NCBI RefSeq assembly: GCF_003001995.1
Contig: NZ_PVNB01000021.1
Location: 1-64,000 of the forward strand
Source: Orenia metallireducens
GTDB lineage: Bacteria; Bacillota; Halanaerobiia; Halobacteroidales; Halobacteroidaceae
Reading direction: 5' to 3'
DNA length: 64,000 nt
Part shown: in pieces, positions 17,623 through 25,690 of the stretch
How the letters are laid out: the number at the start of each line of letters is the position of its first letter
Numbering within the stretch: position 1 is the stretch's first letter
The notes under the pieces: model-generated
The model's input: the letters and a program-made list of their open reading frames with translations, nothing else
Told to the model about the DNA's origin: nothing
The model's database searches: none
Made by a program: the position numbers and the translations under genes

Positions 17623-18354
17623 ATGGTCAATGTTGAAGGACGAAATCCTGTAATTGAAGCTTTAAGAGCAGGCAGAAGAATTGAAAAGATATTAGTATTA
17701 CATTCGGCTCATGGTGGACCGATTGATGAGATTTATAAGCTGGCTAAGAAGAGAAATATAAAAATAGAGAAGGTAGACAATAATCAATTAGATAGCATGG
17801 CAGATTCTCATGCTCATCAAGGAGTAATAGCTGTAGCTGAGGAGTTAAAATATTGGGATATAGATGATTTAATTGAACATGCTAAAAAAGAGAGTGATGA
17901 GCCATTATTGATTTTACTAGATGAACTAAAGGATCCTCATAACTTCGGTTCTATATTAAGAACTGCTGATGCAGCTGGAGCACAAGGAGTGGTCATTCCT
18001 AATAGGAGATCTGTTTCCTTTACTCCTGTAGTAGCTAAATCATCAGCTGGCGCAATAGAATATGTACCAGTTGCTCAAGTAACTAATTTATCTCGAACTA
18101 TAGATAAGTTAAAGGATGCTGGATTTTGGATTGGTGGTGCTGATATAGATGCAAAGCAAACCTGTTATCAAGCCAATTTAAAGGGGGCATTAGGGTTAGT
18201 CATAGGTAGTGAAGGTAGTGGTATGAGACGTCTAGTTAAAGAAAAGTGTGACTTCTTAATTAAATTACCGATGAAAGGTCATGTAGATTCATTAAATGCT
18301 TCAGTAGCTACTGGTATATTGATTTATGAGACTGTACGCCAAAGAGAGGAGTAG
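17623..18354 (+). CDS. rlmB: 23S rRNA (guanosine-2'-O-)-methyltransferase RlmB (TrmH family)
   Basis: SPOUT methyltransferase modifying the ribose of a 23S rRNA guanosine. A small N-terminal substrate-binding domain begins VEGRNPVIEAL. The knot domain has the three SPOUT motifs: LKDPHNFGSILRTADAAG, GLVIGSEGSGMRRLV and the C-terminal SLNASVATGILIYE. 243 residues, usual. Exact target is by family analogy. Confidence 0.93.
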   Translation: MVNVEGRNPVIEALRAGRRIEKILVLHSAHGGPIDEIYKLAKKRNIKIEKVDNNQLDSMADSHAHQGVIAVAEELKYWDIDDLIEHAKKESDEPLLILLDELKDPHNFGSILRTADAAGAQGVVIPNRRSVSFTPVVAKSSAGAIEYVPVAQVTNLSRTIDKLKDAGFWIGGADIDAKQTCYQANLKGALGLVIGSEGSGMRRLVKEKCDFLIKLPMKGHVDSLNASVATGILIYETVRQREE

Positions 18355-18358
18355 TAAA

Positions 18359-19171
18359 GTGTCAAATAAATCAACTTTGATAAATTCTTTATTTATTATA
18401 ATGGTTCTTATATCTTCAAAGATTGTCTATGCTAATAGTTTGGATAAAAGTATTATAAATAATATAGAGGTTTATCAGTTAACTGATATTATATCTACTT
18501 ATACAACTTATTTTGATAAAGGGGAAATGAATAGGTATAAAAATATAGCCATATCATCCAAAAAGATAAATGGTCAGTTGATTATGCCAGGAGAAATATT
18601 CTCCTTTAATGAAGTGGTAGGTCCAAGGACTAAGGATGCGGGATACAAAGAGGCTATAGAGATTATAAATGGAGAATTTGTACAGGGAATAGGGGGCGGG
18701 ATATGCCAAGTATCTTCGACCTTGTATAACTCTGTCTTACTAGCCAACTTGGAGATTATAGAAAGAGATAATCATTCTCGCCCGGTGTCTTATATTCCCA
18801 TGGGCAGAGGTGCCACAGTCTATTATAATTATATTGATTTTAAGTTTAGAAATAATAGTGATTCTCCTATAATTATCATAGCAAAGATAGTTAAGAATAA
18901 GTTAACAATTACTGTCTTAGGTAAAGATAAAGGTGAGTATGTTGAAATTATAACTTCTGCTAAAAAAGTACTAAAGCCTAAAGTGCTAAGGGAGATTGAT
19001 AGAGGGTTACCTTCAGGAACAGAAGAAATTGTAGAGCCTGGTGCAAAGGGGTTTGAGATATTAGTAAGAAGAGTAGTAAAAAAGGGGAATAAAATTATAA
19101 AAAATGAATTTGTTTCTAAGGATATTTATTCACCTAAAGATACTATTATTAAAATTAATCCTAAAAATTAA
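18359..19171 (+). CDS. Secreted VanW family protein with G5-like C-terminus
   Basis: GTG 18359 is preceded by GAGGAG at a proper distance, 5 bases after the rlmB stop. The first ~25 residues are a signal peptide (charged SNKS, hydrophobic core, VYAN cleavage region). The VanW domain follows (NEVVGPRTKDAGYKEA, the GGGICQVSSTLYN core, ERDNHSRPVSYIP). The last ~75 residues resemble a G5 domain (GLPSGTEEIVEPG). 270 residues. It is extracellular, probably acting at the cell wall; the biochemical role of VanW is not established. Confidence 0.85.
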   Translation: MSNKSTLINSLFIIMVLISSKIVYANSLDKSIINNIEVYQLTDIISTYTTYFDKGEMNRYKNIAISSKKINGQLIMPGEIFSFNEVVGPRTKDAGYKEAIEIINGEFVQGIGGGICQVSSTLYNSVLLANLEIIERDNHSRPVSYIPMGRGATVYYNYIDFKFRNNSDSPIIIIAKIVKNKLTITVLGKDKGEYVEIITSAKKVLKPKVLREIDRGLPSGTEEIVEPGAKGFEILVRRVVKKGNKIIKNEFVSKDIYSPKDTIIKINPKN

Positions 19172-19201
19172 ATTAAGGAAAAAGTTACACCCATATCTAC
19201 C

Positions 19202-19231
19202 TTGACTAAGAAAGATTACATAAGTTATAAT
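19202..19231 (+). promoter_or_regulatory. Promoter of sigH
   Basis: TTGACT (19202-19207) and TATAAT (19226-19231), 18-base spacer, about 35 bases before the sigH GTG. Confidence 0.7.
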
Positions 19232-19272
19232 AGAGGATGTAATCTTGAGGATAGGGTGGAGGGGGATTATGG

Positions 19273-19917
19273 GTGGAACAGAATCTAAATTACCAAGAAT
19301 ATATTGATTATGATAATATGACAGATGATGAAATTGTAGAATATGCTCAAAGTGGTGATAAGTTAGCTATAGAATATTTAATAAAAAAATACAAAAGCTT
19401 TGTAAAGATTAAATCAAGGTCTTATTTCTTAATTGGTGCAGATAGAGAAGATATTATACAAGAAGGTATGATTGGACTTTATAAGGCGATTAGAGACTAC
19501 AGAATTGACAAATTGGCCTCTTTTCGTGCTTTTGCTGAGTTGTGTATTACTAGACAGATTATTACTGCTATCAAGACAGCAACACGACAAAAGCATCAGC
19601 CTCTAAATTCTTATATATCTCTTAATCGACCAATCTTTAGTGAAGAATCTGATAGGACGTTATTAGATGTATTACGAAGTAGTAAATTGTCTAATCCTGA
19701 GGAATTATTTATAACTTATGAATCTTATGAAATTTTAGAGACCAGTATAAAAAAAATGTTAAGTGATTTGGAGCTAAAGGTTTTGATGGAATATTTGAAA
19801 GGAAAGAGTTATCAAGACATAGCTATTTCTTTAAAGCGTCATGTGAAGTCAGTGGACAATGCTTTACAACGTGTCAAAAGGAAATTAGAAGAATTTTTAG
19901 AAAAGAATGATATTTAG
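19273..19917 (+). CDS. sigH: RNA polymerase sigma-H type factor
   Basis: Sigma-70 family factor like Bacillus SigH (Spo0H), which drives transition-phase and early sporulation genes. Region 2 contains the DREDIIQEGMIGLYKAIRDY segment, and region 4 the DIAISLKRHVKSVDNALQRVKRK helix-turn-helix. 214 residues. GTG 19273 lies 8 bases after GGAGGGGG; an ATG 4 bases earlier is out of frame. Its position between rlmB and tRNA/tuf/rpmG-secE-nusG matches Bacillus. Its presence does not by itself show sporulation. Confidence 0.92.
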   Translation: MEQNLNYQEYIDYDNMTDDEIVEYAQSGDKLAIEYLIKKYKSFVKIKSRSYFLIGADREDIIQEGMIGLYKAIRDYRIDKLASFRAFAELCITRQIITAIKTATRQKHQPLNSYISLNRPIFSEESDRTLLDVLRSSKLSNPEELFITYESYEILETSIKKMLSDLELKVLMEYLKGKSYQDIAISLKRHVKSVDNALQRVKRKLEEFLEKNDI

Positions 19918-19999
19918 GTTAAACTGGAGTAAGTGCCTAATAAATTAATTTAATCAATTTAAATCTCTAATAATTAAATTAAATTGTTTTATTTAGTTC

Positions 20000-20028
20000 T
20001 TGACCTTTGGTTTTAAAAAGAATATAAT
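20000..20028 (+). promoter_or_regulatory. Promoter of the tRNA-Tyr-Gly-Thr cluster
   Basis: TTGACC (20000-20005), 17-base spacer, TATAAT (20023-20028), 29 bases before tRNA-Tyr. Confidence 0.8.
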
Positions 20029-20056
20029 ATTATTGTTGTTTATTTGATGTGTTTAA

Positions 20057-20141
20057 GGAGGGGTTCCCGAGTGGTTAAAGGGAGCAGACTGTAAATCTGC
20101 CGGCGACGCCTTCAGAGGTTCAAATCCTCTCCCCTCCACCA
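20057..20141 (+). tRNA. tRNA-Tyr (anticodon GTA)
   Basis: Acceptor GGAGGGG/CCCCTCC, anticodon loop CTGTAAA, a long class II variable arm (CCGGCGACGCCTTC region), T-arm AGAGGTTCAAATCCTCT, encoded CCA. Confidence 0.96.
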
Positions 20142-20150
20142 TTAATATTT

Positions 20151-20266
20151 AACAGTTAATAGTTGACAGTTGATAGTTAAGTTCATAAAAAATAAGAACT
20201 TATATTTAAGTTTTTGCTTTTATGGTTTTGACTGTCAACTGTACACTATACACTGTAAACTGAACT
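20151..20266 (+). repeat. Long-hairpin element inside the tRNA cluster
   Basis: The left arm (20151-20184) is built of short ACAGTT/ATAGTT units, and the right arm (20231-20266) of their complement (ACTGTCAACTGTACAC...). The inner part also pairs (CATAAAA...TAAG with TTTTATG...CTTA), so the entire ~115 bases can fold as one imperfect hairpin. It separates tRNA-Tyr from tRNA-Gly. Repeats of this style occur as dispersed non-coding elements in AT-rich Clostridia; a similar one is at 58133-58216. Confidence 0.65.
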
Positions 20267-20272
20267 TATTGT

Positions 20273-20349
20273 GCGGGAGTAGCTCAGTTGGCTAGAGCAC
20301 CAGCCTTCCAAGCTGGGTGTCGCCAGTTCGAATCTGGTTTCCCGCTCCA
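20273..20349 (+). tRNA. tRNA-Gly (anticodon TCC)
   Basis: Acceptor GCGGGAG/TTCCCGC, D-loop GCTCAGTTGGCTAGAGC, anticodon loop CTTCCAA, T-arm GCCAGTTCGAATCTGGT, encoded CCA. The next tRNA starts at the very next base. Confidence 0.96.
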
Positions 20350-20425
20350 GCCCACATAGCTCAGTAGGTAGAGCGCATCCATGGTAAGGATGAGGTCACC
20401 GGTTCAAATCCGGTTGTGGGCTCCA
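20350..20425 (+). tRNA. tRNA-Thr (anticodon GGT)
   Basis: Acceptor GCCCACA/TGTGGGC, anticodon loop ATGGTAA, T-arm CCGGTTCAAATCCGG, encoded CCA. It abuts tRNA-Gly with no spacer. Confidence 0.96.
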
Positions 20426-20448
20426 AATTTAATAATTAACATATAAAC

Positions 20449-20472
20449 AGGTGATTTTGTATCACCTTTAAT
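20449..20472 (+). terminator. Hairpin between tRNA-Thr and tuf
   Basis: AGGTGAT and ATCACCT form a perfect 7-bp stem with a TTTGT loop, followed by TTAATTT. It may end the tRNA transcript or attenuate into tuf. A TATAAT lies downstream at about 20476-20481, but no good -35 is seen for it. Confidence 0.55.
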
Positions 20473-20512
20473 TTATATAATATGTTTCTACATAATCTAG
20501 GAGGGAAATAAA

Positions 20513-21694
20513 ATGGCAAAAGAAAAGTTTGAGAGAACGAAACCTCATGTTAATATTGGTACAATTGGTCACGTAGACCACGGTAAAACAACAACTACCG
20601 CAGCTATTACAAAGGTATTATCAAAAGGTGTAGGAGGTTCTAACTTCGAAGACATCGATAATGCACCAGAAGAAAGAGAAAGAGGAATTACAATTGCTAC
20701 TTCACACGTAGAGTATGAAACAGAAAATCGTCACTATGCTCACGTTGACTGTCCAGGACATGCTGATTATGTAAAGAACATGATCACTGGAGCAGCACAG
20801 ATGGATGGAGCTATCTTAATCGTATCAGCAGCTGACGGACCAATGCCTCAAACAAGAGAGCATTTACTATTATCCCGTCAGGTAGGAGTACCAAAGATCG
20901 TAGTATTCTTAAACAAAGCTGACATGGTAGATGACGAAGAGTTAATCGAATTAGTAGAAATGGAAGTAAGAGAGTTAATGAGCGAGTATGAATTTGAAGG
21001 AGATGACGCTCCAGTAGTAGTAGGTTCTGCATTAAAAGCATTAGAAGAACCAGAAGGAGAATGGGCAGATAAGATCTTAGAATTAATGGATGCAGTAGAT
21101 GAGTATATCCCAACTCCAGAAAGAGATACAGACAAAGAGTTCTTAATGCCAGTAGAGGACGTGTTCAGTATTACTGGACGTGGAACAGTAGCAACTGGAC
21201 GTGTAGAACAAGGTGTTGTTAAAGTTGGAGATACAATAGAAATCGTAGGGATTAAAGATACAGAAACTACTACTGTAACAGGAGTAGAGATGTTCCGTAA
21301 ATTAATGGATCAAGCACAAGCAGGAGATAACATTGGTGCATTATTAAGAGGTGTTAAGAGAGAAGATATCGAGCGTGGACAAGTATTAGCAAAACCTGGA
21401 AGTATTACTCCACATACTAAATTCAAATCAGAAGTATATGTATTAAGTAAAGAAGAGGGTGGACGTCATACTCCATTCTTCGATGGATATAAACCACAAT
21501 TTTACTTCAGAACAACTGATGTAACAGGTTCAATCCACTTACCAGAAGGTGTAGAGATGGTAATGCCAGGAGATAACATCGAAATGGTAGGAGAACTAAT
21601 CTCTCCAATCGCGATGGACGAAGGATTAAGATTCGCTATTCGTGAAGGTGGAAGAACTGTTGGTGCTGGTGTTGTTACTGAGATTATTGAATAA
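20513..21694 (+). CDS. tuf: Elongation factor Tu, copy 1
   Basis: GTPase delivering aminoacyl-tRNA to the ribosome. The P-loop is GHVDHGKTT, with DCPGHADY and NKADMVDD (NKxD) following, then domains II and III. 393 residues. The DNA differs from copy 2 (35623-36804) at only five positions, all silent (20599, 20653, 20695, 20767, 21511). The identity includes the SD TAGGAGGGAAATAAA and stops a few bases after the stop codon, which points to recent gene conversion. It is followed by a strong terminator. Confidence 0.98.
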   Translation: MAKEKFERTKPHVNIGTIGHVDHGKTTTTAAITKVLSKGVGGSNFEDIDNAPEERERGITIATSHVEYETENRHYAHVDCPGHADYVKNMITGAAQMDGAILIVSAADGPMPQTREHLLLSRQVGVPKIVVFLNKADMVDDEELIELVEMEVRELMSEYEFEGDDAPVVVGSALKALEEPEGEWADKILELMDAVDEYIPTPERDTDKEFLMPVEDVFSITGRGTVATGRVEQGVVKVGDTIEIVGIKDTETTTVTGVEMFRKLMDQAQAGDNIGALLRGVKREDIERGQVLAKPGSITPHTKFKSEVYVLSKEEGGRHTPFFDGYKPQFYFRTTDVTGSIHLPEGVEMVMPGDNIEMVGELISPIAMDEGLRFAIREGGRTVGAGVVTEIIE

Positions 21695-21725
21695 TTAAGC
21701 ATTAAATTGGTTATATTATTCTAAT

Positions 21726-21764
21726 AGAAAAGTGGGTATTAATACCCACTTTTCTACTTTTTTT
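21726..21764 (+). terminator. Terminator of tuf copy 1
   Basis: AGAAAAGTGGGTATT is followed by its exact reverse complement, a 30-base perfect palindrome, then ACTTTTTTT. Bidirectional in principle. Confidence 0.92.
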
Positions 21765-21790
21765 AGCGTTTTATCCAATGTAAATTATCA

Positions 21791-21819
21791 TTGACTTTTA
21801 TAAAGAGATATGATAGAGT
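21791..21819 (+). promoter_or_regulatory. Promoter of the rpmG-secE-nusG operon
   Basis: TTGACT (21791-21796), 17-base spacer, TAGAGT (21814-21819) with an upstream TG (extended -10). Confidence 0.6.
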
Positions 21820-21882
21820 GTATAGGGTGTAGGAAAGAACGTAAACTTTATTAAATGAACTACTTATTAGGAGGTGCCATCT

Positions 21883-22032
21883 ATGAGAGAGGTAATTACT
21901 CTAGAATGTACAGAATGTAAAAGACGCAATTACACTACTAGTAAAAACAAAAAGAATCAACGAGAAAGATTAGAAATTAAAAAATATTGTAAATTCTGCA
22001 AAGAACATACTAACCATAAAGAGACTAAGTAA
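21883..22032 (+). CDS. rpmG: 50S ribosomal protein L33 (zinc form)
   Basis: 49 residues starting [17 protein letters not shown]. Two CxxC pairs (Cys9/12, Cys36/39) bind zinc, the C+ paralogue type. SD AGGAGGTG lies 6 bases upstream. It sits before tRNA-Trp and secE as in other Firmicutes. Confidence 0.95.
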   Translation: MREVITLECTECKRRNYTTSKNKKNQRERLEIKKYCKFCKEHTNHKETK

Positions 22033-22056
22033 TTTTACTTAAAATTGTTCTTATAT

Positions 22057-22133
22057 AGGCTTGTGGCTCAATTGGCTAGAGCATCGGACTCCAAATCCGA
22101 GGGTTGGGGGTTCAAGTCCCTCCAGGCCTGCCA
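22057..22133 (+). tRNA. tRNA-Trp (anticodon CCA)
   Basis: Acceptor AGGCTTG/CAGGCCT (one G-T), D-loop GCTCAATTGGCTAGAGC, anticodon loop CTCCAAA, T-arm GGGGGTTCAAGTCCCTC, encoded CCA. It lies within the rpmG-secE interval, a placement common in Clostridia. Confidence 0.96.
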
Positions 22134-22173
22134 AATAAAAACGTTAATAATCATCAATGAGGATGTGGAATAA

Positions 22174-22377
22174 ATGGCTGACAAAGGTGCTTGGGGAAAG
22201 ACTACTAAATTTTTCCGTGAAGTAAAAGCTGAACTGAAAAAAGTAAATTGGCCAAACCGTAAAGAATTAGGATCTTATACTATGGTTGTAATAGTTACTG
22301 TATTACTTGTTGCGTTATTTATCGGAGGAGTCGATTTTGTATTTTCTAATATAATCAGGCCGATTATTCTTGACTAG
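22174..22377 (+). CDS. secE: Preprotein translocase subunit SecE
   Basis: 67 residues: an amphipathic N-terminal helix (FFREVKAELKKVNWPNRKEL, the SecE signature) and one C-terminal membrane segment (YTMVVIVTVLLVALFIGGVDF). It clamps SecY in the Sec channel. Followed by nusG. Confidence 0.95.
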   Translation: MADKGAWGKTTKFFREVKAELKKVNWPNRKELGSYTMVVIVTVLLVALFIGGVDFVFSNIIRPIILD

Positions 22378-22416
22378 AGGAGGTGTGGGTCCTACTAGAT
22401 GTGGGGTCCCTTATTT

Positions 22417-22947
22417 ATGAATAATAACATAGAATGGTATGCTATACATACTTATTCTGGCCACGAAGATAAGGTTAAAGCTAATCTTACTCAACGTATT
22501 AAGACTACTGGTATGGAAGAGAAAATATTTGAAATTGTAATTCCTACTGAAGAGAGAATTAAGGTTAAGAATGGGAAGAAAACAGTAGTTAAAGAAAAAA
22601 TATTTCCTGGTTATGCTTTAGTAAAGATGATCATGGATGATGATTCTTGGTATGTTGTGCGAAATACGCCAGGAGTAATTGGTTTTGCTAGTGCTGGTAC
22701 AAAACCAATCCCGGTTCAAAATACCGAAATGAATAAAGTGTTAAAAGATATGGGTATAGAAGAACCTAAAGCTGAAATAGACTTAGAAAAAGGGCAGACT
22801 GTTAGAGTTAGTGAGGGTCCTTTTGAGGATTTTGTAGGTGAAATTAAAGAGATAGATTATGAAAAAGCTAAACTTATGGTGTTGGTGTCAATGTTTGGAC
22901 GAGAAACACCAGTTGAATTAGAATTTGATCAAGTTGAGAAAGTATAA
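22417..22947 (+). CDS. nusG: Transcription termination/antitermination protein NusG
   Basis: RNA-polymerase elongation factor. The NGN domain begins WYAIHTYSGHEDKVK and contains KIFPGYALVKMIMDDDSWYVVRNTPGVIGF; the C-terminal KOW domain has GPFEDFVGEI. ATG 22417 gives the usual short leader before WY; an in-frame ATG at 22399 is 15 bases from AGGAGG, hence less likely, but cannot be excluded. 176 residues. Confidence 0.95.
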   Translation: MNNNIEWYAIHTYSGHEDKVKANLTQRIKTTGMEEKIFEIVIPTEERIKVKNGKKTVVKEKIFPGYALVKMIMDDDSWYVVRNTPGVIGFASAGTKPIPVQNTEMNKVLKDMGIEEPKAEIDLEKGQTVRVSEGPFEDFVGEIKEIDYEKAKLMVLVSMFGRETPVELEFDQVEKV

Positions 22948-22960
22948 GGAGGTGTAAGAG

Positions 22961-23386
22961 ATGGCTAAAGAAATCACAGGTAAAATTAGTTTGCAGATTC
23001 CTGCTGGTAAAGCTAATCCAGCTCCTCCAGTTGGACCAGCTTTGGGACAACATGGAGTAAATATTATGGATTTTTGTAAGGCGTTTAATGCTAAAACTGC
23101 TGATCAAGCTGGTAACATTATACCAGTAGAAATCACAGTTTATGCAGATCGTTCTTTTGACTTTATTACTAAAACTCCTCCAGCTGCAGAACTATTAAAG
23201 AAAGCTGCTGGTGTTCCAAAAGGTTCTGGAGAACCTAATGTTAATAAAGTTGCTACAGTAAGTTTAGATGCTGTAAAAGAGATTGCTGAACTAAAGATGG
23301 AAGATTTAAATGCTGCGAGCCTAGAATCTGCTATGAGTATGATTAAAGGTACTGCTCGAAGCATGGGGTTTGTTGTTGAAGAATAA
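22961..23386 (+). CDS. rplK: 50S ribosomal protein L11
   Basis: 141 residues. The N-terminal domain carries the proline-rich [19 protein letters not shown] loop, and the C-terminal domain binds the GTPase-centre RNA. SD AAGGAGGTG. It precedes rplA as usual. Confidence 0.97.
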   Translation: MAKEITGKISLQIPAGKANPAPPVGPALGQHGVNIMDFCKAFNAKTADQAGNIIPVEITVYADRSFDFITKTPPAAELLKKAAGVPKGSGEPNVNKVATVSLDAVKEIAELKMEDLNAASLESAMSMIKGTARSMGFVVEE

Positions 23387-23406
23387 TATAATTTCTTTTT
23401 ATAAAA

Positions 23407-23432
23407 GTGGGAGGATTTTCCGCTAATACCAC
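23407..23432 (+). promoter_or_regulatory. L1 operator (rRNA mimic) before rplA
   Basis: GTGG and CCAC close the site, with inner stem GGA/TCC and an asymmetric loop GCTAATA. This resembles the L1-binding site on 23S rRNA and known L1 leader motifs. It lies 5 bases before the rplA SD (AAAGGAGG), so bound L1 would block its own translation. Confidence 0.75.
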
Positions 23433-23447
23433 AAAGGAGGATTTTAA

Positions 23448-24143
23448 ATGTCAAAAAGATATAAAGATGCATATACAAAAGTTGATAGGGATAAGTTATA
23501 TGAAATCGAAGAAGCGTTAAAATTAGCTCAAGAAACTGCTACAGCTAAATTTGATGAAACTATTGAAGTATCTGTTAAATTAGGGGTTAATACAACTAAA
23601 AATGATCAACAAATTCGTGGAGCTGTTGTTCTTCCAAAGGGAACAGGTAAAGACGTTAAAGTGATCGTTTTTGCGCAAGGGGAAAAAGTTAAAGAAGCTG
23701 AAGCTGCTGGCGCTGACGTAGTTGGTGGAGAAGAATTAGCTGAAAAAATCAAAGAAGGTTGGTTTGACTTTGATGTAGTAGTAGCTACTCCTGACATGAT
23801 GAGTGTTGTGGGTAAATTAGGTCCTATCTTAGGTCCAAAAGGATTAATGCCAAACCCTAAAGTAGGAACAGTAACTTTTGATTTGGAACAAGCTGTTAAA
23901 GATATTAAAGCTGGTAAGGTTGAATATAGAGCTGATAAAGGTGGTAACATCCACTTGCCTCTAGGAAAAGCTAGCTTTAGTTTTGATGATTTAGATGAAA
24001 ACTTTAGAACAGTTATGGAAACTATAGTTAAAGCTAGACCTGCAGCTGCTAAAGGAAGATACTTACTTAATATTGCTGTATCAGCTACTATGGGGCCAGG
24101 TATTAAGATTGACCCTCAAGCGATTATTAGAATGTTAGGATAA
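23448..24143 (+). CDS. rplA: 50S ribosomal protein L1
   Basis: 231 residues, two-domain L1 fold with the GPRG-like [15 protein letters not shown] segment. Binds the L1 stalk and, by inference from 23407-23432, its own mRNA. A separate promoter for rplJ-rplL begins just after its stop. Confidence 0.97.
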   Translation: MSKRYKDAYTKVDRDKLYEIEEALKLAQETATAKFDETIEVSVKLGVNTTKNDQQIRGAVVLPKGTGKDVKVIVFAQGEKVKEAEAAGADVVGGEELAEKIKEGWFDFDVVVATPDMMSVVGKLGPILGPKGLMPNPKVGTVTFDLEQAVKDIKAGKVEYRADKGGNIHLPLGKASFSFDDLDENFRTVMETIVKARPAAAKGRYLLNIAVSATMGPGIKIDPQAIIRMLG

Positions 24144-24158
24144 TTTATAAAAAAACTA

Positions 24159-24187
24159 TTGACTTAAATAGATTGGTGTGTTATAAT
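24159..24187 (+). promoter_or_regulatory. Promoter of rplJ-rplL
   Basis: TTGACT (24159-24164), 17-base spacer, TATAAT (24182-24187). It drives the L10 leader. Confidence 0.88.
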
Positions 24188-24194
24188 CACACTT

Positions 24195-24361
24195 GTGATA
24201 AAAAAGAATACGGTTTAAAGCTGTAGACAGTAGGTGCTTTAACAAGCTTAAATAATACCTGCCGAGGCTGGAGTGACTTGTACTTGATAACATACAGTGT
24301 AATTTATTTATACTGTTCGTATATAGTTAAAAAGTCTCCAGCTTTGCTGGAGGCTTTTTAC
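24195..24361 (+). promoter_or_regulatory. L10 leader with intrinsic attenuator
   Basis: About 165 untranslated bases precede rplJ, with the L10-leader-like segments GTAGACAGTAGGTGC and TACCTGCCGAGGCTGGAG. It ends in a terminator (CTCCAGC, TTT loop, GCTGGAG, GCTTTTT at 24336-24359). In Firmicutes L10(L12)4 binds this leader to control read-through. Identification rests on position, pieces of sequence and the attenuator; the full fold was not computed. Confidence 0.75.
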
Positions 24362-24388
24362 TTTTTATTAAGGAGGTGGATGAACAGA

Positions 24389-24910
24389 ATGGGTCAACGC
24401 CGTGAAAAAGAACTTGCCGTTCAAGAATTAATCGAGAAATTTAGTAATGCAAAATCAGCGATTTTAACTGATTATCGTGGTTTAAATGTTGCTGAAGTAA
24501 CAGAACTAAGAGATAAGTTAAGAGAAGCTGGGGTTGAGTATAAGGTAGTAAAGAATACTTTAGCTTACTTAGCTGCTAAAGAAACTGGTTATGAGGGCAT
24601 TAAAGAATACTTAGCGGGTCCAACTGCAATTGCATTCTCTGAAGAGGATCCAGTTGCTCCAGCGAAGGTATTATCTGACTTTGCTAAAGACCATGAAAAT
24701 TTAGAAATTAAATCTGGTATCTTGTCAGGAGATATTTTAGATGTTGAAGGAGTTAAAGCATTAGCTGATATACCACCAAGAGAAGTGTTGCTTGCTCAAG
24801 TTGCACGTGGTATGAAGGCTCCAATCTCTGGTTTGGTATACTCATTAAAGTATCCAATCAACGGTTTGGTTTATGCGCTTAACGCAATTAAGGACAAAAA
24901 AGCTGAATAA
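24389..24910 (+). CDS. rplJ: 50S ribosomal protein L10
   Basis: 173 residues from ATG 24389 ([18 protein letters not shown]), which sits 9 bases after AGGAGGTGG. The longer open frame upstream runs through the attenuator and is not real. The C-terminal helix binds L7/L12 dimers. Confidence 0.95.
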   Translation: MGQRREKELAVQELIEKFSNAKSAILTDYRGLNVAEVTELRDKLREAGVEYKVVKNTLAYLAAKETGYEGIKEYLAGPTAIAFSEEDPVAPAKVLSDFAKDHENLEIKSGILSGDILDVEGVKALADIPPREVLLAQVARGMKAPISGLVYSLKYPINGLVYALNAIKDKKAE

Positions 24911-24935
24911 ATAAAAATTAGGAGGAATGATTTAA

Positions 24936-25304
24936 ATGACTAAAGAAGAAATTTTACAAGCTATTGAGAATATGACTGTTTTAGAATTAGCTGAATTGGT
25001 TGAGGAATTAGAAGAAAAATTTGATGTAAGTGCTGCACCTGCTGTAGCTGCTATGCCTGCTGCTGGAGCTGCTGCTGGAGCTGCTGAAGAGCAAACTGAA
25101 TTTGATGTAGTAATAACTGCTGCTGGAAGTAGTAAAATCAAAGTAATCAAAGCTGTTAGAGGTGTTACTGATTTAGGACTTAAAGAAGCTAAGGCATTAG
25201 TTGATGGCGCTCCTAGCCCAGTTAAAGAAGGAGTTTCTAAAGAAGAGGCTGAAGATATTAAAGCTCAATTAGAAGAAGCTGGAGCTAGTGTTGAAGTAAA
25301 ATAA
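24936..25304 (+). CDS. rplL: 50S ribosomal protein L7/L12
   Basis: 122 residues: N-terminal dimerisation helix, Ala/Gly-rich hinge ([12 protein letters not shown]), and C-terminal factor-binding domain ([20 protein letters not shown]). It forms the ribosomal stalk with L10. Confidence 0.97.
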   Translation: MTKEEILQAIENMTVLELAELVEELEEKFDVSAAPAVAAMPAAGAAAGAAEEQTEFDVVITAAGSSKIKVIKAVRGVTDLGLKEAKALVDGAPSPVKEGVSKEEAEDIKAQLEEAGASVEVK

Positions 25305-25336
25305 TTTTACTTTAAAGCCGAATAAATTATAAATAC

Positions 25337-25369
25337 AAAGCACTCTGTTATATAACAGAGTGCTTTTTT
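25337..25369 (+). terminator. Terminator after rplL
   Basis: AAAGCACTCTGTTAT is followed by its complement ATAACAGAGTGCTTT and further Ts; near-perfect 15-bp arms. It separates the rplJL unit from rpoBC. Confidence 0.92.
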
Positions 25370-25690
25370 ACCATAATTAAAATTTGTTTTTCTCCAATTT
25401 ATTCTTTGCTTTCAATTCTATTACAAGGTGGTTGTTATTATATATTTAAGGAGGGTGTTTATATTAGTAGATATAAATTTCTCTTGCTTGACAATAACTT
25501 GTAATTGTGTTACTATTATTTATTGTTACAAGTAACTGATTGAAATAAAAGTGAATTAAATTTCATTATAAATGTATATTTTGTTTGAGAATACAAATAA
25601 TAATTGTGTTTTATAGAGGTAATTTTTAATTAAAATAGATTATAGTTTTATTTATCTAGGCTGATAAAATCTGCGGGGGTGACTATATTT
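25370..25690 (+). other. rplL-rpoB intergenic region
   Basis: About 320 bases without a gene; the methyltransferase gene found here in Bacillus is absent. It contains an orphan SD-like AAGGAGGGTG (about 25449), the rpoB promoter (25488-25516), and arms ACTTGTAA/TTACAAGT flanking that promoter's -10 region. Nothing else recognised. Confidence 0.6.
25488..25516 (+). promoter_or_regulatory. Promoter of rpoB-rpoC
   Basis: TTGACA (25488-25493), 17-base spacer, TACTAT (25511-25516). The resulting 5' leader would be about 165 bases long. Confidence 0.75.

Noticed and set aside
20811-21113. Minus-strand open frame inside tuf, repeated at 35921-36223
   Set aside because: It recurs only because the two tuf genes are near identical; low-complexity Leu-rich translation, no start signal.
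24278-24388. 37-codon N-terminal extension of rplJ
   Set aside because: The frame runs through the leader terminator and has no SD; the family N-terminus and AGGAGGTGG place the start at 24389.
25449-25504. Small frame after AAGGAGGGTG between rplL and rpoB
   Set aside because: No ATG/GTG/TTG at proper spacing; only an ATT codon is available, and the promoter of rpoB overlaps it.
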